Source: Bacteroidaceae bacterium (GTDB lineage Bacteria > Bacteroidota > Bacteroidia > Bacteroidales > Barnesiellaceae_A). Taken from it: a stretch of 64,000 nt of DNA. Location of the stretch: NCBI GenBank assembly GCA_017522135.1, contig JAFXAB010000016.1:1-64000 (forward strand). The letters run 5' to 3'. The position numbers were made by a program, and so were the translations under genes. The notes beneath the pieces are model-generated. The model was given only the letters and a program-made list of their open reading frames with translations, had not been told where the DNA came from and made no database searches. Positions 25,216-35,843 of this stretch are shown piece by piece. How positions within the stretch are numbered: position 1 is the stretch's first letter; each line of letters starts with the position of its first letter.

Positions 25216-26742
25216 TTAATTGTTTTCGTTGTTGTTTTTACGTGTGCGTGTTCTACTGCCGGCGGTAGTCTTTTTGGGTGTACGAGCCTCGCCCTTGTTG
25301 GTTATGGTAGATGGTGTTGGGCGAATGCTTTTGTCTAAACGATTTTTATCGCCTCGTAGTGAGGTTTTATTGTCGTCACGACGGTCCAATGCTTTGTGTT
25401 TATTGTCACCTATAGGTTTTCTATCATTTCTTTCAAAAGGTTTCCTATCACTGCGACCAAATGTTTTTCTTTCCTCCTTGCGAGGTTTTTCTTTGTTGCG
25501 CAACGGACGAGGTTTGGGAGGCTCGGTTGCTGTAGCTCGTTTGTGAGCGGCATAAGTGCCTTCAAAGATTTCGTATTTGCGAAATTCGCACTCCAGCGCA
25601 CCATTGAGAGTAGGAATTTTGGCCGACGGTTTTAATCCTATCTTGTCGAAATGCTCTTGTCGGTAGCCCAATATCCAAGCAGTGTAGCCTTTGAAAACAT
25701 GTTTAAGTCTATTTCCTATGGCTTCATATAGAGCATCCATATCTTCAGCGGCAATGCGCTCGCCATAAGGCGGGTTTGTTACGATTATACCACCTTGAGC
25801 AGGAGCTGTTTCGTAGTTCTGTATAGGTTGTGTGGTGAGTTCTATATATCTACCCACACCGGCACTCTTTATGTTACGCTCGGCTATAGCTGTTGCCTTT
25901 ACCGAGATATCCGAGCCGTATATTTTATGTTTAAACTCTCTCTCGTTACTATCGTCGTTGTATAGTTCTTCGAGCAAATCGGGCTCAAAGTCAGGCCATT
26001 TTTCAAAAGCAAAATGTTGACGGAATATGCCCGGATATGTATTTGTGGCAATGAGAGCTGCTTCTATGAGGAATGTGCCCGAGCCACACATGGGATCTAC
26101 AAAGTTGCTTTCTCCATGCCAACCGGTGAGCATGATGAGACCCGCTGCCAACACCTCGTTGATAGGAGCTTCGGTTTGTGCATCGCGATAGCCACGTTTG
26201 TGCAACGACTCGCCCGAGCTATCGAGAGACAATGTGCAGGTCGTATTGTTTATGTGCAGATTGAATTGTATGTCGGCATTATTTAGTCGTACCGATGGGC
26301 GTTTGCCGTATTGTTCGTTAAAGAAATCGACAATGGCATCCTTCATGCGATATGTTACAAACTTCGAGTGTCGAAATTCGTCGGAAAATACCACCGAGTC
26401 GATAGAGAAGGTTGTAGTGAGAGTCATCAATTCTTCCCAATTGAAGTTGCGCAGAGTGTTGTATACTTCATCGGGATTGCTTGCCTCGAAGTGTAGTATG
26501 GGCTTGAGTATGCGCAATGCTGTACGGCAAGCCAAGTTGGCTTTGTAAAGCATTGCTTTATCACCCTTAAACGACACCATACGGCGTCCTATGTTTACAT
26601 CACTACCACCCAAAGCGGTAATCTCTTCGGCCAATACTCCTTCAAGTCCTTGAAATGTCTTGGCAATTATTTCAAATTTTTCGTTTTGCACAGGTGTTTT
26701 ATTTATCAAACGTAGCAATATAGAAAAAAGGTTGTTAAACAT
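25216..26742 (-). CDS. THUMP-domain rRNA guanine-N2 methyltransferase (RlmL/YcbY N-terminal type) with basic tail
   Basis: THUMP-like RNA-binding region at about residues 25-165, then a class I methyltransferase with the SAM site DPMCGSGTFLIEAAL, the KIYGSDIS acidic loop and the catalytic TNPPYGERI (N-P-P-Y). This is the family that makes m2G in 23S rRNA or tRNA. Beyond residue 390 comes an about 110-residue Arg/Lys/Asp/Asn-rich tail with DRKPF-like repeats and no hydrophobic core. The start at 26742 overlaps the ychF stop by eight bases, which implies coupled translation; 13 further upstream codons lie inside ychF and are not used. Confidence 0.88.
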   Translation of the reverse strand: MFNNLFSILLRLINKTPVQNEKFEIIAKTFQGLEGVLAEEITALGGSDVNIGRRMVSFKGDKAMLYKANLACRTALRILKPILHFEASNPDEVYNTLRNFNWEELMTLTTTFSIDSVVFSDEFRHSKFVTYRMKDAIVDFFNEQYGKRPSVRLNNADIQFNLHINNTTCTLSLDSSGESLHKRGYRDAQTEAPINEVLAAGLIMLTGWHGESNFVDPMCGSGTFLIEAALIATNTYPGIFRQHFAFEKWPDFEPDLLEELYNDDSNEREFKHKIYGSDISVKATAIAERNIKSAGVGRYIELTTQPIQNYETAPAQGGIIVTNPPYGERIAAEDMDALYEAIGNRLKHVFKGYTAWILGYRQEHFDKIGLKPSAKIPTLNGALECEFRKYEIFEGTYAAHKRATATEPPKPRPLRNKEKPRKEERKTFGRSDRKPFERNDRKPIGDNKHKALDRRDDNKTSLRGDKNRLDKSIRPTPSTITNKGEARTPKKTTAGSRTRTRKNNNENN

Positions 26743-27838
26743 TGAAACGGAAGTGCATGATGTCGCCATCTTGCACAACATATTCTTTACCCTCGATACT
26801 CATCTTACCAGCCTCTTTGCATGCAGCCTCCGATCCAAGAGCAATATAATCTTCATACTTAATTACCTCGGCACGAATGAAACCCTTCTCAAAGTCTGTG
26901 TGAATGATACCTGCACATTGAGGAGCTTTGCTACCCTTGCGGTAGGTCCAAGCTCGTACTTCGGGTTCGCCGGCGGTGATATATGTTTCGAGATCGAGTA
27001 ATTTATAGGCCGAGCGAATAAGGCGCGATACACCCGACTCTTCGAGACCCAACTCGTCAAGAAACATTTTGCGCTCCTCATAGTTGTCAAACTCGGCAAT
27101 TTCCGACTCGGTCTTAGCTGCCAGAATAAGAATTTCGGCATTTTCTTCTTTTACAGCTTCTCGCACACGCTCAACATAAGCATTGCCTGTTACGGCACTT
27201 GCCTCATCGACATTGCATACATACATAACAGGCTTGCTGGTGAGCAAGAAGAGGTCTCGTGCTATACGTTGCTCGTCTTTGGTTTCAAATTGTACGGTAC
27301 GGGCTGCTTTACCTTGTTCGAGTGCCTCTTTATATCGGCTCAACACCTCGTAGGTCATCTTGGCATTTTTATCGCCACCGGTTTGGGCTTGTTTTTGTAC
27401 CTTGGCTATACGAGCATCTATTGTTTCAAGGTCTTTGAGTTGCAACTCATAGTCGATAATTTCTTTGTCTCGCACAGGGTCTACGCTGCCATCTACGTGA
27501 GTGATGTTGTCGTCGTCAAAGCAACGCAACACATGTAAGATTGCGTCTGTTTCGCGAATGTTGGCAAGGAATTTGTTGCCCAAGCCTTCGCCTTTGCTGG
27601 CTCCTTTTACAAGACCGGCAATATCAACAATCTCCACAGTTGTAGGCACAATACGTTGGGGATGAATGAGTTCGGCCAACTTGTTAAGACGCTCGTCGGG
27701 TACTGTAATAACACCCACGTTAGGCTCTATTGTACAGAAAGGGAAGTTTGCCGATTGCGCTTTGGCGTTTGACAAACAGTTGAAGAGTGTCGATTTTCCG
27801 ACGTTGGGCAAGCCAACAATACCGCATTTCAATGCCAT
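26735..27838 (-). CDS. ychF: Redox-regulated ATPase / OBG-family GTPase YchF
   Basis: Ribosome-associated P-loop protein that prefers ATP. G1 motif [12 protein letters not shown] at residues 8-19, the switch segment [21 protein letters not shown], the G4-region NVDE of YVCNVDE, and a C-terminal TGS domain ending [16 protein letters not shown]. 367 residues from the ATG at 27838-27836; 27 upstream codons that overlap the promoter are rejected. Heads the operon with the RNA methyltransferase, purD and a membrane protein. Confidence 0.96.
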   Translation of the reverse strand: MALKCGIVGLPNVGKSTLFNCLSNAKAQSANFPFCTIEPNVGVITVPDERLNKLAELIHPQRIVPTTVEIVDIAGLVKGASKGEGLGNKFLANIRETDAILHVLRCFDDDNITHVDGSVDPVRDKEIIDYELQLKDLETIDARIAKVQKQAQTGGDKNAKMTYEVLSRYKEALEQGKAARTVQFETKDEQRIARDLFLLTSKPVMYVCNVDEASAVTGNAYVERVREAVKEENAEILILAAKTESEIAEFDNYEERKMFLDELGLEESGVSRLIRSAYKLLDLETYITAGEPEVRAWTYRKGSKAPQCAGIIHTDFEKGFIRAEVIKYEDYIALGSEAACKEAGKMSIEGKEYVVQDGDIMHFRFNV

Positions 27839-27876
27839 GATAATATATTTAATGTGTTTATTTTCATATCTTGGCG

Positions 27877-27907
27877 CGAAGATACAAATTTTTATGCGAC
27901 TCACAAA
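27877..27907 (-). promoter_or_regulatory. Predicted ychF operon promoter
   Basis: Minus strand: TTTG (27907-27904), 19 bases, TATCTTCG (27884-27877). TATCTTCG is a known variant of the -7 element in this phylum. It lies 38 bases before the ychF start. Confidence 0.65.
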
Positions 27908-27945
27908 ACGTTGAACCATTACGCTTGTCGATTGTTTGTTGCTAT

Positions 27946-29274
27946 ATGCTACTATCTATTGACAACAGTTCTCGTTCTATAGCCTACAGGCTTCTTCAGC
28001 ATATACGAGATATACTCTCGCGCATGGGGCTGCATCATGCCACGAGTGGTGTTTATGACAAGTGGATATATTTTATATTTGTTGTCATGGTTTCTTTTTT
28101 GGCTGTGTTCTTGTTGAGCCGACTCAGCAGTTTTTTTCTTCAACGCATACAGCAGCATCGCCAAGGTGTTTTTTGGGAAAACTTATACAAGTCGCGACTT
28201 ATAAGTCGTATGCTGTGGTTTATACCGCCGGCCAGCATACACCTTATGTTGCCGTTTGCTTTCGGTGGTATACAGCTCATCTACCTACAACGCTTGTGTA
28301 TCATTGTTTTGGTGTGGGTGTGTGTAAGTGTCGTAAACACATTTATAGCATTGTTGTGGGATACTCTGTACCGACGTAGTAGGATGCGAGACCGGCCTAT
28401 GAAAGGTCTTGTGCAGATTGTTCATGGTTTTTTTATTGCGTTGGGGTGTATCATTACGGTGTCGACAATCATCAATCGTTCGCCTACAGCTCTCATTACA
28501 GGATTGGGGGCTTTTGCGGCTATATTGTTATTGATATTTAAGGATACCATATTGGGCTTTGTGGCCGGTATCCAGCTTGCTCAGTACGATATGGTGCGTA
28601 ATGGCGATTGGATAACCATTCCGGGTACTATTGTAGATGGTGTGGTGTGTGATGTCTCTCTCAATACCGTTAAGGTGCGCAATTACGACAATACTATGAT
28701 TATGTTGCCACCCTATACCTTGGTATCACAACCTATACAGAACTGGCGTGCGATGCAAGAATCCGGTGGTAGGCGCATCATGCAGTCTGTTGTTGTTGAT
28801 CTTAACTCGGTACAATTTTGTACGCCCGAATTGATGGAGCGATTATTGGCCCATGCTTTTATTGTCGATTTTATTGAGAAGAGCGGTGTAACTATCTACA
28901 ACCCTCTGAGCGATAAGACTGCTCATGAGGCTTTAGACAACAAGTTTATAGGAACCAATATGGCTCTCTTACGATATTTTCTTACATGCTATCTTTCACA
29001 ACACCCCGATATACAACACAGTGGCTACACGTTGATGATTCGCACCTTGCAACCCGAGGGCAACGGTATACCTTTACAAATCTACTGTTTTTCCAACACA
29101 ACTCATTGGGAGAGTTACGAAATCATACAATCGCAAATCTTGGAATATACCGTAGCCGTCATGCCCATGTTTGAGTTATATCCGTTTCAGAATGCCTCGG
29201 CGCGCGACTATATTGCTCAGTCGCTTGTATCGCAAGGTTACAAACCCGACGAGATTGGGGCTACCGGTATATAA
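27946..29274 (+). CDS. MscS-family mechanosensitive channel
   Basis: Four to five membrane helices in the first 210 residues, then the pore-lining helix and beta domain: LITGLGAFAAILLLIFKDTILGFVAGIQL followed by GDWITIPGTIVDGVVCDVSLNTVKVRNYDN, and the MLPPYTLVSQPIQNW segment that marks MscS. A larger C-terminal part than E. coli MscS gives a YbdG/MscM-like size. It should act in osmotic down-shock. The ATG at 27946 is preferred; an earlier start at 27871 would sit in the divergent promoter, and a later one at about 28024 is possible. Ends one base from the convergent mfd stop. Confidence 0.92.
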   Translation: MLLSIDNSSRSIAYRLLQHIRDILSRMGLHHATSGVYDKWIYFIFVVMVSFLAVFLLSRLSSFFLQRIQQHRQGVFWENLYKSRLISRMLWFIPPASIHLMLPFAFGGIQLIYLQRLCIIVLVWVCVSVVNTFIALLWDTLYRRSRMRDRPMKGLVQIVHGFFIALGCIITVSTIINRSPTALITGLGAFAAILLLIFKDTILGFVAGIQLAQYDMVRNGDWITIPGTIVDGVVCDVSLNTVKVRNYDNTMIMLPPYTLVSQPIQNWRAMQESGGRRIMQSVVVDLNSVQFCTPELMERLLAHAFIVDFIEKSGVTIYNPLSDKTAHEALDNKFIGTNMALLRYFLTCYLSQHPDIQHSGYTLMIRTLQPEGNGIPLQIYCFSNTTHWESYEIIQSQILEYTVAVMPMFELYPFQNASARDYIAQSLVSQGYKPDEIGATGI

Positions 29275-29275
29275 A

Positions 29276-32200
29276 CTATACACTCTCTGTCTGGCTGATG
29301 GTCTTGAGCAATTGCACGGCATCCAACACATTGGTAATATTATCTACCACCATAGAACGGCGTCCATTCATCTCGCGCAGCTTGCAACGACGTGGATTTT
29401 GTTGCAGATAGTTGAGAACTCGGCCAAAGGCTGTAGACTGATAGTAAGCCGTATGTTCATCTCCTACAAAATAGAGATACATGCGCCCTTGCTTGAGCGA
29501 TACTTTCTCAAAACCCAGCGTACGTGCCACACGTCGCAAATTGACAACTTGTACAAGGTCGAGGGTCTCGGTGGGTATTGCACCAAAACGGTCGCGTAGT
29601 CGCTCGCAGAATGAAGCCACATCACTTTCGCGGTCGAGATTGTCCAACTCGCGATATAGTGTTATACGCTCGCTCTCCATTGGTACATATTCGGCCGGAA
29701 TAAACAGGTCGAGGTCTGATTCAAATTGACAATCGGAAACAAAATTCTCATTGCTGCCTTTTTCTGTTTCGTTATAGTATAGCTCACTGAACTCTTGAGT
29801 CTTGAGTTCCTCTACAGCCTCTTTCAAAATCTTCTGATAGGCTTCATAACCGAGGTCGGCAATAAAACCACTCTGCTCGGCTCCCAACAGGTTGCCTGCT
29901 CCGCGTATATCAAGGTCTTGCATAGCTATATGTATGCCACTACCCAAGTCTGAGAAGCTCTCAATGGCTTGTAGTCGACGACGCGATTCTTCACTGAAAG
30001 CGTGGTGTGGTGGTGTGAGTAAGTAGCAGAATGCTTTGCGATTACTGCGGCCTACACGGCCACGCAACTGATGGAGCTCGCTCAAACCAAATTTATGTGC
30101 ATTGTTGATAATGATAGTATTGGTATTGGGCATGTCTATACCGCTCTCTATGATGGTTGTTGCCAATAGTACGTCGTAGTCGTAGTTGACAAAATCGAGT
30201 ATCACTTTTTCCAACTCGTCGGGCGACATACGACCATGCCCCACAGCTATGCGCACATCGGGTACAAGGCGTGAAATGAGGTTGTGGATTGTGGCCAATT
30301 GCTCGATGTTGTTGATGACAAAAAATACCTGACCATTGCGACTCATCTCAAAGTTGATAGCTTCGCGAATAATATCTTCGTTGAATGTGTGTACCTCTGT
30401 TATGATAGGGTAACGGTTGGCCGGAGGTGTTGTTATGGCCGATAGGTCGCGTGCTCCCATCAACGAAAATTGCAGTGTGCGCGGTATGGGGGTTGCCGAC
30501 ATGGTAAGCGTGTCGACATTGACTTTCATTTGCTTGAGTTTTTCTTTGACAGCAACACCAAATTTTTGCTCTTCATCGATAACCAAGAGTCCCAAGTCTT
30601 TAAATTCAACGTCCTTACCAATAATGCGATGTGTGCCTATGAGTATATCTACCTTGCCCTCTTTCAATTCGGCAAGTATACGACGCACATCCTTGGGCTT
30701 GCGTGCACGACTCAGATACTCTACCTTTACGGGAAATTCGCGTAGTCGTTCACTGAAGGTTTGATAGTGCTGAAAGGCCAATACCGTTGTAGGTACCAAC
30801 ACCGCTACTTGTTTGTTGTCGCACGTGGCTTTGAAGGCTGCGCGAATGGCTACCTCGGTCTTACCAAACCCTACATCACCACATATAAGGCGATCCATTG
30901 GTCGCACACACTCCATGTCGCTCTTTACCTCTTGTGTTGCTTTTATTTGGTCGGGGGTGTCTTCATATATAAACGAAGCCTCCAATTCTTGTTGCATAAA
31001 GTTGTCGGGTGAGTATGCAAAGCCTTTCTCCTGACGGCGTGCAGCATATAGCTTGATGAGGTCGCGAGCAATATCCTTCATCTTGCTCTTGGTGCGCTCT
31101 TTCATGCGTTCCCATGCTCCTGTGCCCAAGCGATTGAGTGTCGGTGCTTCTCCCTCTTTAGAGCGGTATTTCGACAATTTATGTAGGGCGTGGATGCTCA
31201 CATATATCAAATCGCCGTTCTTGTATATCACCTTGATAGCTTCTTGTTTTTTTCCGGCAATCTCGGTGTGTGTGAGTCCTCCAAATTGCCCGATACCATG
31301 GTCTATATGCACCAGATAATCGCCTACTTCTATTTGTTGCAACTCGCGCAACGATAGAGCCATTTTACCCGAGCGTGCACGGTCGCTCTTGAGGTTGTAT
31401 TTGTGAAAACGATCGAATATCTGGTGATCGGTAAAGCAACATACCTGCAGGTCATTATCGACAAAACCGGCGTGAATGGTATGTATGATGGGTACAAAGG
31501 TTATATTGTCACCTCGGTCGGTAAAGATATCTCGCAGACGGTCGGTTTGTTTTTCGTTGTCGCTGCAGATATAGAGACGATAGCCTTGTTGCAAAAACTT
31601 TGTAAACGACTCGCTCACCAAGTCGAAATTTTTGTGATAGATACCTTGCAACGAACAGTTATATTCGATGGCAGCCTGTGGGGTGTCTATGGTGCGCTTG
31701 CCATACTCTATTCGGCGAAATGTTACCAGACTACGTGTAAATACCTCGGCATCTACAATCTTTTGCATAGCATTTACATCGACCTCTTCTGTAACAAGTG
31801 CCTGCACGGCAAGGGTTTCGTTAGATAATTCTATGATGCGGTCTATGGTGTGTTTCAAGTCGCTGAATGCAAACAAAGTCTTACCATCGACAAATTCCAG
31901 CAGCGAAACACCTTTCTCTACTCTATTGCATACGTTGGGTATAATATATACCTCGTTGAGTCTCTCCCGTGAGAGTTGGCTGTCGACGTCAAACGACCTG
32001 ATACTCTCCACATCATCTCCAAAGAAGTCTATGCGATATGGATATTCGTAGGAGTATGAAAACACATCGAGAATACAACCTCTCACGGCATACTGCCCCG
32101 GCTCGTATACATAATCGACCCGGGCAAATCCATACTCGCGCAATACCTGTGCTACAAATGTTATATCTATGGGTTCTTGGGTGCTTATGTGCAGTGTGTT

Positions 32201-32617
32201 CTGTTCAAGCACCTTTTCTTGTACAACTTTCTCTGCTATAGCTTCGGGGTAAGTTACCACCAATAGTGCCTCCTGGCGATTGAGGCGGTTGAGCACATCG
32301 GTGCGCATGATACCAGCCGGTGCATCAATCTGTCCGTATTTGATATTGCGCTTATAACCCGACGGAAAGAATGCCACTCGTTGTTCGCACTCAAGTTGCA
32401 CAAGGTCGTGGTACAAATAACCGGCATCGTCGCTATTGTCGGCGACAATGATAGTGGGCTTGCCGGTATCGAGCAGGTTGCTCAGAGCAAAAGCTACAGC
32501 CGAGCCTTCCAATCCTGTAAATGCGATACGCTTGACTTTTTTATCCGACAATACACCCGACAAGGCTTTTTTTCGAGCCGGGGTATTGATTACCTTTTTC
32601 AGTTCTACAAGTTCCAT
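29276..32617 (-). CDS. mfd: Transcription-repair coupling factor
   Basis: Removes RNA polymerase stalled at lesions and recruits UvrA. The N-terminal UvrB-like module, the RNA-polymerase-interacting domain (GDYLVHIDHGIGQFGGL), and a RecG-like motor with Walker A GDVGFGKTEVAI, Walker B DEEQKFG and the TRG-like motif are present, ending with the autoinhibitory C-terminal domain. 1113 residues, full length. Starts 15 bases after the polA stop, forming a two-gene DNA repair operon. Confidence 0.97.
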   Translation of the reverse strand: MELVELKKVINTPARKKALSGVLSDKKVKRIAFTGLEGSAVAFALSNLLDTGKPTIIVADNSDDAGYLYHDLVQLECEQRVAFFPSGYKRNIKYGQIDAPAGIMRTDVLNRLNRQEALLVVTYPEAIAEKVVQEKVLEQNTLHISTQEPIDITFVAQVLREYGFARVDYVYEPGQYAVRGCILDVFSYSYEYPYRIDFFGDDVESIRSFDVDSQLSRERLNEVYIIPNVCNRVEKGVSLLEFVDGKTLFAFSDLKHTIDRIIELSNETLAVQALVTEEVDVNAMQKIVDAEVFTRSLVTFRRIEYGKRTIDTPQAAIEYNCSLQGIYHKNFDLVSESFTKFLQQGYRLYICSDNEKQTDRLRDIFTDRGDNITFVPIIHTIHAGFVDNDLQVCCFTDHQIFDRFHKYNLKSDRARSGKMALSLRELQQIEVGDYLVHIDHGIGQFGGLTHTEIAGKKQEAIKVIYKNGDLIYVSIHALHKLSKYRSKEGEAPTLNRLGTGAWERMKERTKSKMKDIARDLIKLYAARRQEKGFAYSPDNFMQQELEASFIYEDTPDQIKATQEVKSDMECVRPMDRLICGDVGFGKTEVAIRAAFKATCDNKQVAVLVPTTVLAFQHYQTFSERLREFPVKVEYLSRARKPKDVRRILAELKEGKVDILIGTHRIIGKDVEFKDLGLLVIDEEQKFGVAVKEKLKQMKVNVDTLTMSATPIPRTLQFSLMGARDLSAITTPPANRYPIITEVHTFNEDIIREAINFEMSRNGQVFFVINNIEQLATIHNLISRLVPDVRIAVGHGRMSPDELEKVILDFVNYDYDVLLATTIIESGIDMPNTNTIIINNAHKFGLSELHQLRGRVGRSNRKAFCYLLTPPHHAFSEESRRRLQAIESFSDLGSGIHIAMQDLDIRGAGNLLGAEQSGFIADLGYEAYQKILKEAVEELKTQEFSELYYNETEKGSNENFVSDCQFESDLDLFIPAEYVPMESERITLYRELDNLDRESDVASFCERLRDRFGAIPTETLDLVQVVNLRRVARTLGFEKVSLKQGRMYLYFVGDEHTAYYQSTAFGRVLNYLQQNPRRCKLREMNGRRSMVVDNITNVLDAVQLLKTISQTESV

Positions 32618-32632
32618 TTATGCAAATGATTA

Positions 32633-35431
32633 TCAATGAGCTTCAAGCCAATTATCGGCCACTCCGCTGTCGGCTATAAGGGGTACACACAATTGGTAGG
32701 CTTGTTGCATCTCTTCGGTAACAAGGCGAGTAAGTTGTTCAACTTCACACTCGGGTACATCAAAGTTCAACTCATCGTGCACTTGCAAAATCATGCGTGC
32801 TTGCAAGCCTTCACGTTGCATACGATTGTATATTTTTATCATAGCTATCTTTATGATGTCGGCAGCACTGCCTTGTATAGGGGCATTGATGGCATTTCGC
32901 TCGGCATATCCACGTACTGTTGCGTTGTGCGAGTTGATGTCGGGCAACATGCGCCGACGTCCGCATACTGTGGTTACATGACCACTCTTGCGAGCATCCT
33001 CGATACATTGTGTCATGTATTCTTTGATACGTGGATAGGTGGCAAAGTATCCATCTATAAGAGTCTTTGCCTCGGCTCGCGACACACTCAATCGCTCGGC
33101 TAATCCAAAGGTCGATATGCCGTAAATAATGCCAAAGTTGGCTGTCTTGGCTTTGCGACGCATATCGCTTGTTACCTCGTTTATGGGTACTTTGAATATT
33201 TTGGCGGCTGTAGCTGTATGTATGTCGGCTCCCGAGTTGAAAGCCTCTATCATGGCACTATCGCCACTCATGTGTGCCATGATGCGTAGCTCAATCTGTG
33301 AGTAGTCGGCCGAGAAGAATCGACAACCCTGTGAGGCTACAAAGGCTCGTCGTATCTCGCGACCTTCGGCATCACGGATGGGGATGTTTTGCAAATTGGG
33401 GTTGCTGGAACTGAGTCGACCTGTTGCCGTCACCGTCTGGTTGAATGAGGTGTGTATCTTTCCGGTGTTTTTATTGATAAGCTCGGGCAAGGCATTGATA
33501 TAGGTGCTCAACAGTTTGCGCAATCCGCGCATATCGAGTATTTTGCCTACTATAGGATGATTGGGTCGCAAACGCTCCAATACCTCCTCGGTAGTCGAGT
33601 ATTGTCCGCTCTTGGTTTTGCGGGCTTTTGCATCTATCTTGAGGTGCTCAAACAGTATCTCTCCCACTTGTCTTGGTGAGGCAATGTTGAATGTTACGCC
33701 GGCAAGTTGATGTATCTCGCTCTCAAGTGTTGCAATGCGCTCTTCGAGCGATTGTGCCGATGCACGCAATGCCTCTACATCTACACGCACACCGGCTATT
33801 TCCATTTCGGCAAGTACGCGCACGAGAGGCATCTCTACCTCTTCAAAGAGTTGTATCATCTGCTCCTTGCGTAGCTCTTCTTGCAATATCTCATATAGTT
33901 GCCATGTCACATCGGCATCCTCTGCGGCATATTCGCATACCTCTTTTATCGGAGCCTGTCGCATCGACAATTGCCCTTTTCCTTTTGCACCTATGAGGTT
34001 TTCGATAGGTATGGTGCGATATTGCATGTAGACCTCGGCCAGATAGTCCATGTTGTGACGTTGCTCGGGTTGCAACAGATAGTGTGCTATCATCGTATCG
34101 AACATCTTGCCTTGCAGGGTAACACCATAGTTGCGCATGACCATATAGTCGTACTTGATGTTCTGGCCTATCTTCATGATACTCTCATTCTCCAGCACCG
34201 AGCGGAATATCTCTACCACGCCCTCGGCTGCTGCACGGTCGGCAGGGATGGGTACATAGTAGGCCTCGTGGGCTTGCATGGCAAATGACATACCTACCAG
34301 TTCGCTCTGCAAGGCATCAATGCCGGTCGTTTCGGTATCGAAGGCAATTTGTGTCGAGTTGCCCAACAAAGCGGCCAAGTCCCACATGGCATCTTCGGTA
34401 TCTGTCAGGTGATAGGTGTGGAGAATGTCGGTTGCGCTTTTGAGTTTTTCCTCCTCTTGAGGGGTCTGCTCGGCTGCATCAAAAACATCAAACAGAGATG
34501 CTTGCTGTGGAGTGTTCTGTGCAGTAGCTACAGAGGCTTTGGCTCCCAAGATACGGTCGGCAAGAGTGCGAAACTCCATTTCGTTAAAAATATGGCGCAG
34601 GGCTTCCTCGTCGATAGGCTTACGACGCAGGGCCTCTTCGTCAAATGTTACCTCAACATCGGTCTTTATCGTTGCCAAGAATCGCGAAAACTCTATCAAC
34701 TCACGATTTTCTTGTACTTTGCGTTGCAAAGCACCTTTCAGTTTGTCGGTGTTGGACAGCAGATTGTCTATTGTGCCAAACTCTTGTATCAACTTCACCG
34801 CAGTTTTCTCTCCCACACCCGGGCAACCCGGTATATTGTCGGAGCTGTCGCCCATGAGCCCCAATATATCTATTACCTGCTTGGGTGTTGCAATATCGTA
34901 CTTGGCACACACCTCGGGCACGCCCAGCACATCGTAGTCGCCACCATATCGAGGTCGATACATAAAGATATGCTCGGTAACCAACTGTCCGTAGTCCTTG
35001 TCGGGAGTCATCATATAGGTGTCAAAACCGGCCTCTTCGGCCTTTACCGCCAGCGAGCCTATCACGTCGTCGGCCTCATAGCCGGCCACCTCTATTATAG
35101 GCATACGGTAGGCCTTGATAATCTCTTTGATGATAGGTACGGCAAATCGAATGGCCTCGGGAGTCTCCTCGCGCTGAGCCTTGTAGCGGTCGTAAGCCTC
35201 ATGGCGAAAAGTGGGGCCCTGAGGGTCGAACCCCACCGCTATATGGGTAGGATTTTCGCGACGAAGCACATCTTCGAGCGTGTTGACAAAGCCAAGTATG
35301 GCCGAAGTATTCTCTCCACGCGAGTTGATGCGCGGATTTTTTATAAAAGCGTAGTACGACCTGTATATCAACGCATAAGCGTCTATCAGAAACAACTTTC
35401 GAGAGATAGTATTGGTATTGCTTTCGTTCAT
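32633..35431 (-). CDS. polA: DNA polymerase I
   Basis: Three domains are intact: an N-terminal 5'-3' exonuclease (FLIDAYALIYRSYYAF; GLMGDSSDNIPGCPGVGEKTA), a 3'-5' exonuclease with its acidic motif AFDTETTG, so proofreading is probably active, and the family A polymerase (SADYSQIELRIMAH, the RRKAKTANFGIIYGIS O-helix, and LQVHDELNFD). 932 residues. First gene of the polA-mfd operon. A hairpin lies close to the predicted mRNA 5' end. Confidence 0.97.
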   Translation of the reverse strand: MNESNTNTISRKLFLIDAYALIYRSYYAFIKNPRINSRGENTSAILGFVNTLEDVLRRENPTHIAVGFDPQGPTFRHEAYDRYKAQREETPEAIRFAVPIIKEIIKAYRMPIIEVAGYEADDVIGSLAVKAEEAGFDTYMMTPDKDYGQLVTEHIFMYRPRYGGDYDVLGVPEVCAKYDIATPKQVIDILGLMGDSSDNIPGCPGVGEKTAVKLIQEFGTIDNLLSNTDKLKGALQRKVQENRELIEFSRFLATIKTDVEVTFDEEALRRKPIDEEALRHIFNEMEFRTLADRILGAKASVATAQNTPQQASLFDVFDAAEQTPQEEEKLKSATDILHTYHLTDTEDAMWDLAALLGNSTQIAFDTETTGIDALQSELVGMSFAMQAHEAYYVPIPADRAAAEGVVEIFRSVLENESIMKIGQNIKYDYMVMRNYGVTLQGKMFDTMIAHYLLQPEQRHNMDYLAEVYMQYRTIPIENLIGAKGKGQLSMRQAPIKEVCEYAAEDADVTWQLYEILQEELRKEQMIQLFEEVEMPLVRVLAEMEIAGVRVDVEALRASAQSLEERIATLESEIHQLAGVTFNIASPRQVGEILFEHLKIDAKARKTKSGQYSTTEEVLERLRPNHPIVGKILDMRGLRKLLSTYINALPELINKNTGKIHTSFNQTVTATGRLSSSNPNLQNIPIRDAEGREIRRAFVASQGCRFFSADYSQIELRIMAHMSGDSAMIEAFNSGADIHTATAAKIFKVPINEVTSDMRRKAKTANFGIIYGISTFGLAERLSVSRAEAKTLIDGYFATYPRIKEYMTQCIEDARKSGHVTTVCGRRRMLPDINSHNATVRGYAERNAINAPIQGSAADIIKIAMIKIYNRMQREGLQARMILQVHDELNFDVPECEVEQLTRLVTEEMQQAYQLCVPLIADSGVADNWLEAH

Positions 35432-35489
35432 GTCTATCGTATGATTTTATTGCTATTACACCCCTCCTTGTGGGTAGGGGTTGGGTATA

Positions 35490-35520
35490 CAAAGATAATA
35501 CAAATCGAGAGCAGAAGCAA
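35490..35520 (-). promoter_or_regulatory. Predicted polA-mfd promoter
   Basis: Minus strand TTGC (35520-35517), 19 bases, TATCTTTG (35497-35490), an exact -7 element with an imperfect -33. It lies about 60 bases before the polA start. Confidence 0.5.
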
Positions 35521-35814
35521 TAAGTTTACTTATAGATTTTGCCGAGATGCCGTTTATCTTCTCAAAAGATAATTATTGTGTCCGATATTTTTTTGAAGGA
35601 GTAAAAATTGGGGCTGTTTCTACTTGTAGGATTCAGCTCTTTGTGTTTATTGGGGGGATACCACAAACTATAAAATAACCATGGGAAAAACCTAAACAGC
35701 AGATTTTTAGATGTATAAGAGTGTTGTAAAATAAAAATTTTGCGAAAATCAATAATTTTATATGTTTATAACACTTATAGGTAAACAACTATTGCTTTGG
35801 ATAAGTTTTATTTG

Positions 35815-35822
35815 TATTTTTG
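35815..35822 (+). promoter_or_regulatory. -7 element of the polyprenyl synthase promoter
   Basis: TATTTTTG, exact TAnnTTTG, 21 bases before the ATG at 35844. An ATTG lies 20 bases upstream as a weak -33. Confidence 0.45.
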
Positions 35823-35843
35823 CACCGATTTTTCCGGAAGACA

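Larger units (their letters stand above)
35432..35843. other. Divergent intergenic region between polA and the polyprenyl synthase
   Basis: About 410 bases. It holds the leftward polA promoter (35490-35520), a 6-bp hairpin at the predicted polA mRNA 5' end (ACCCCT at 35460 with AGGGGT at 35476), and the rightward -7 element at 35815. Between 35525 and 35800 I see only AT-rich sequence with no gene, repeat or RNA. Confidence 0.55.

Noticed and set aside
27871..27945. Longer N-terminus for the MscS channel starting at 27871
   Set aside because: It would overlap the ychF promoter and add a hydrophilic segment not typical of the family.
34349..35572. 407-codon rightward frame antisense to polA
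   Set aside because: PolA is certain on the other strand; the frame shows no domain and no promoter.
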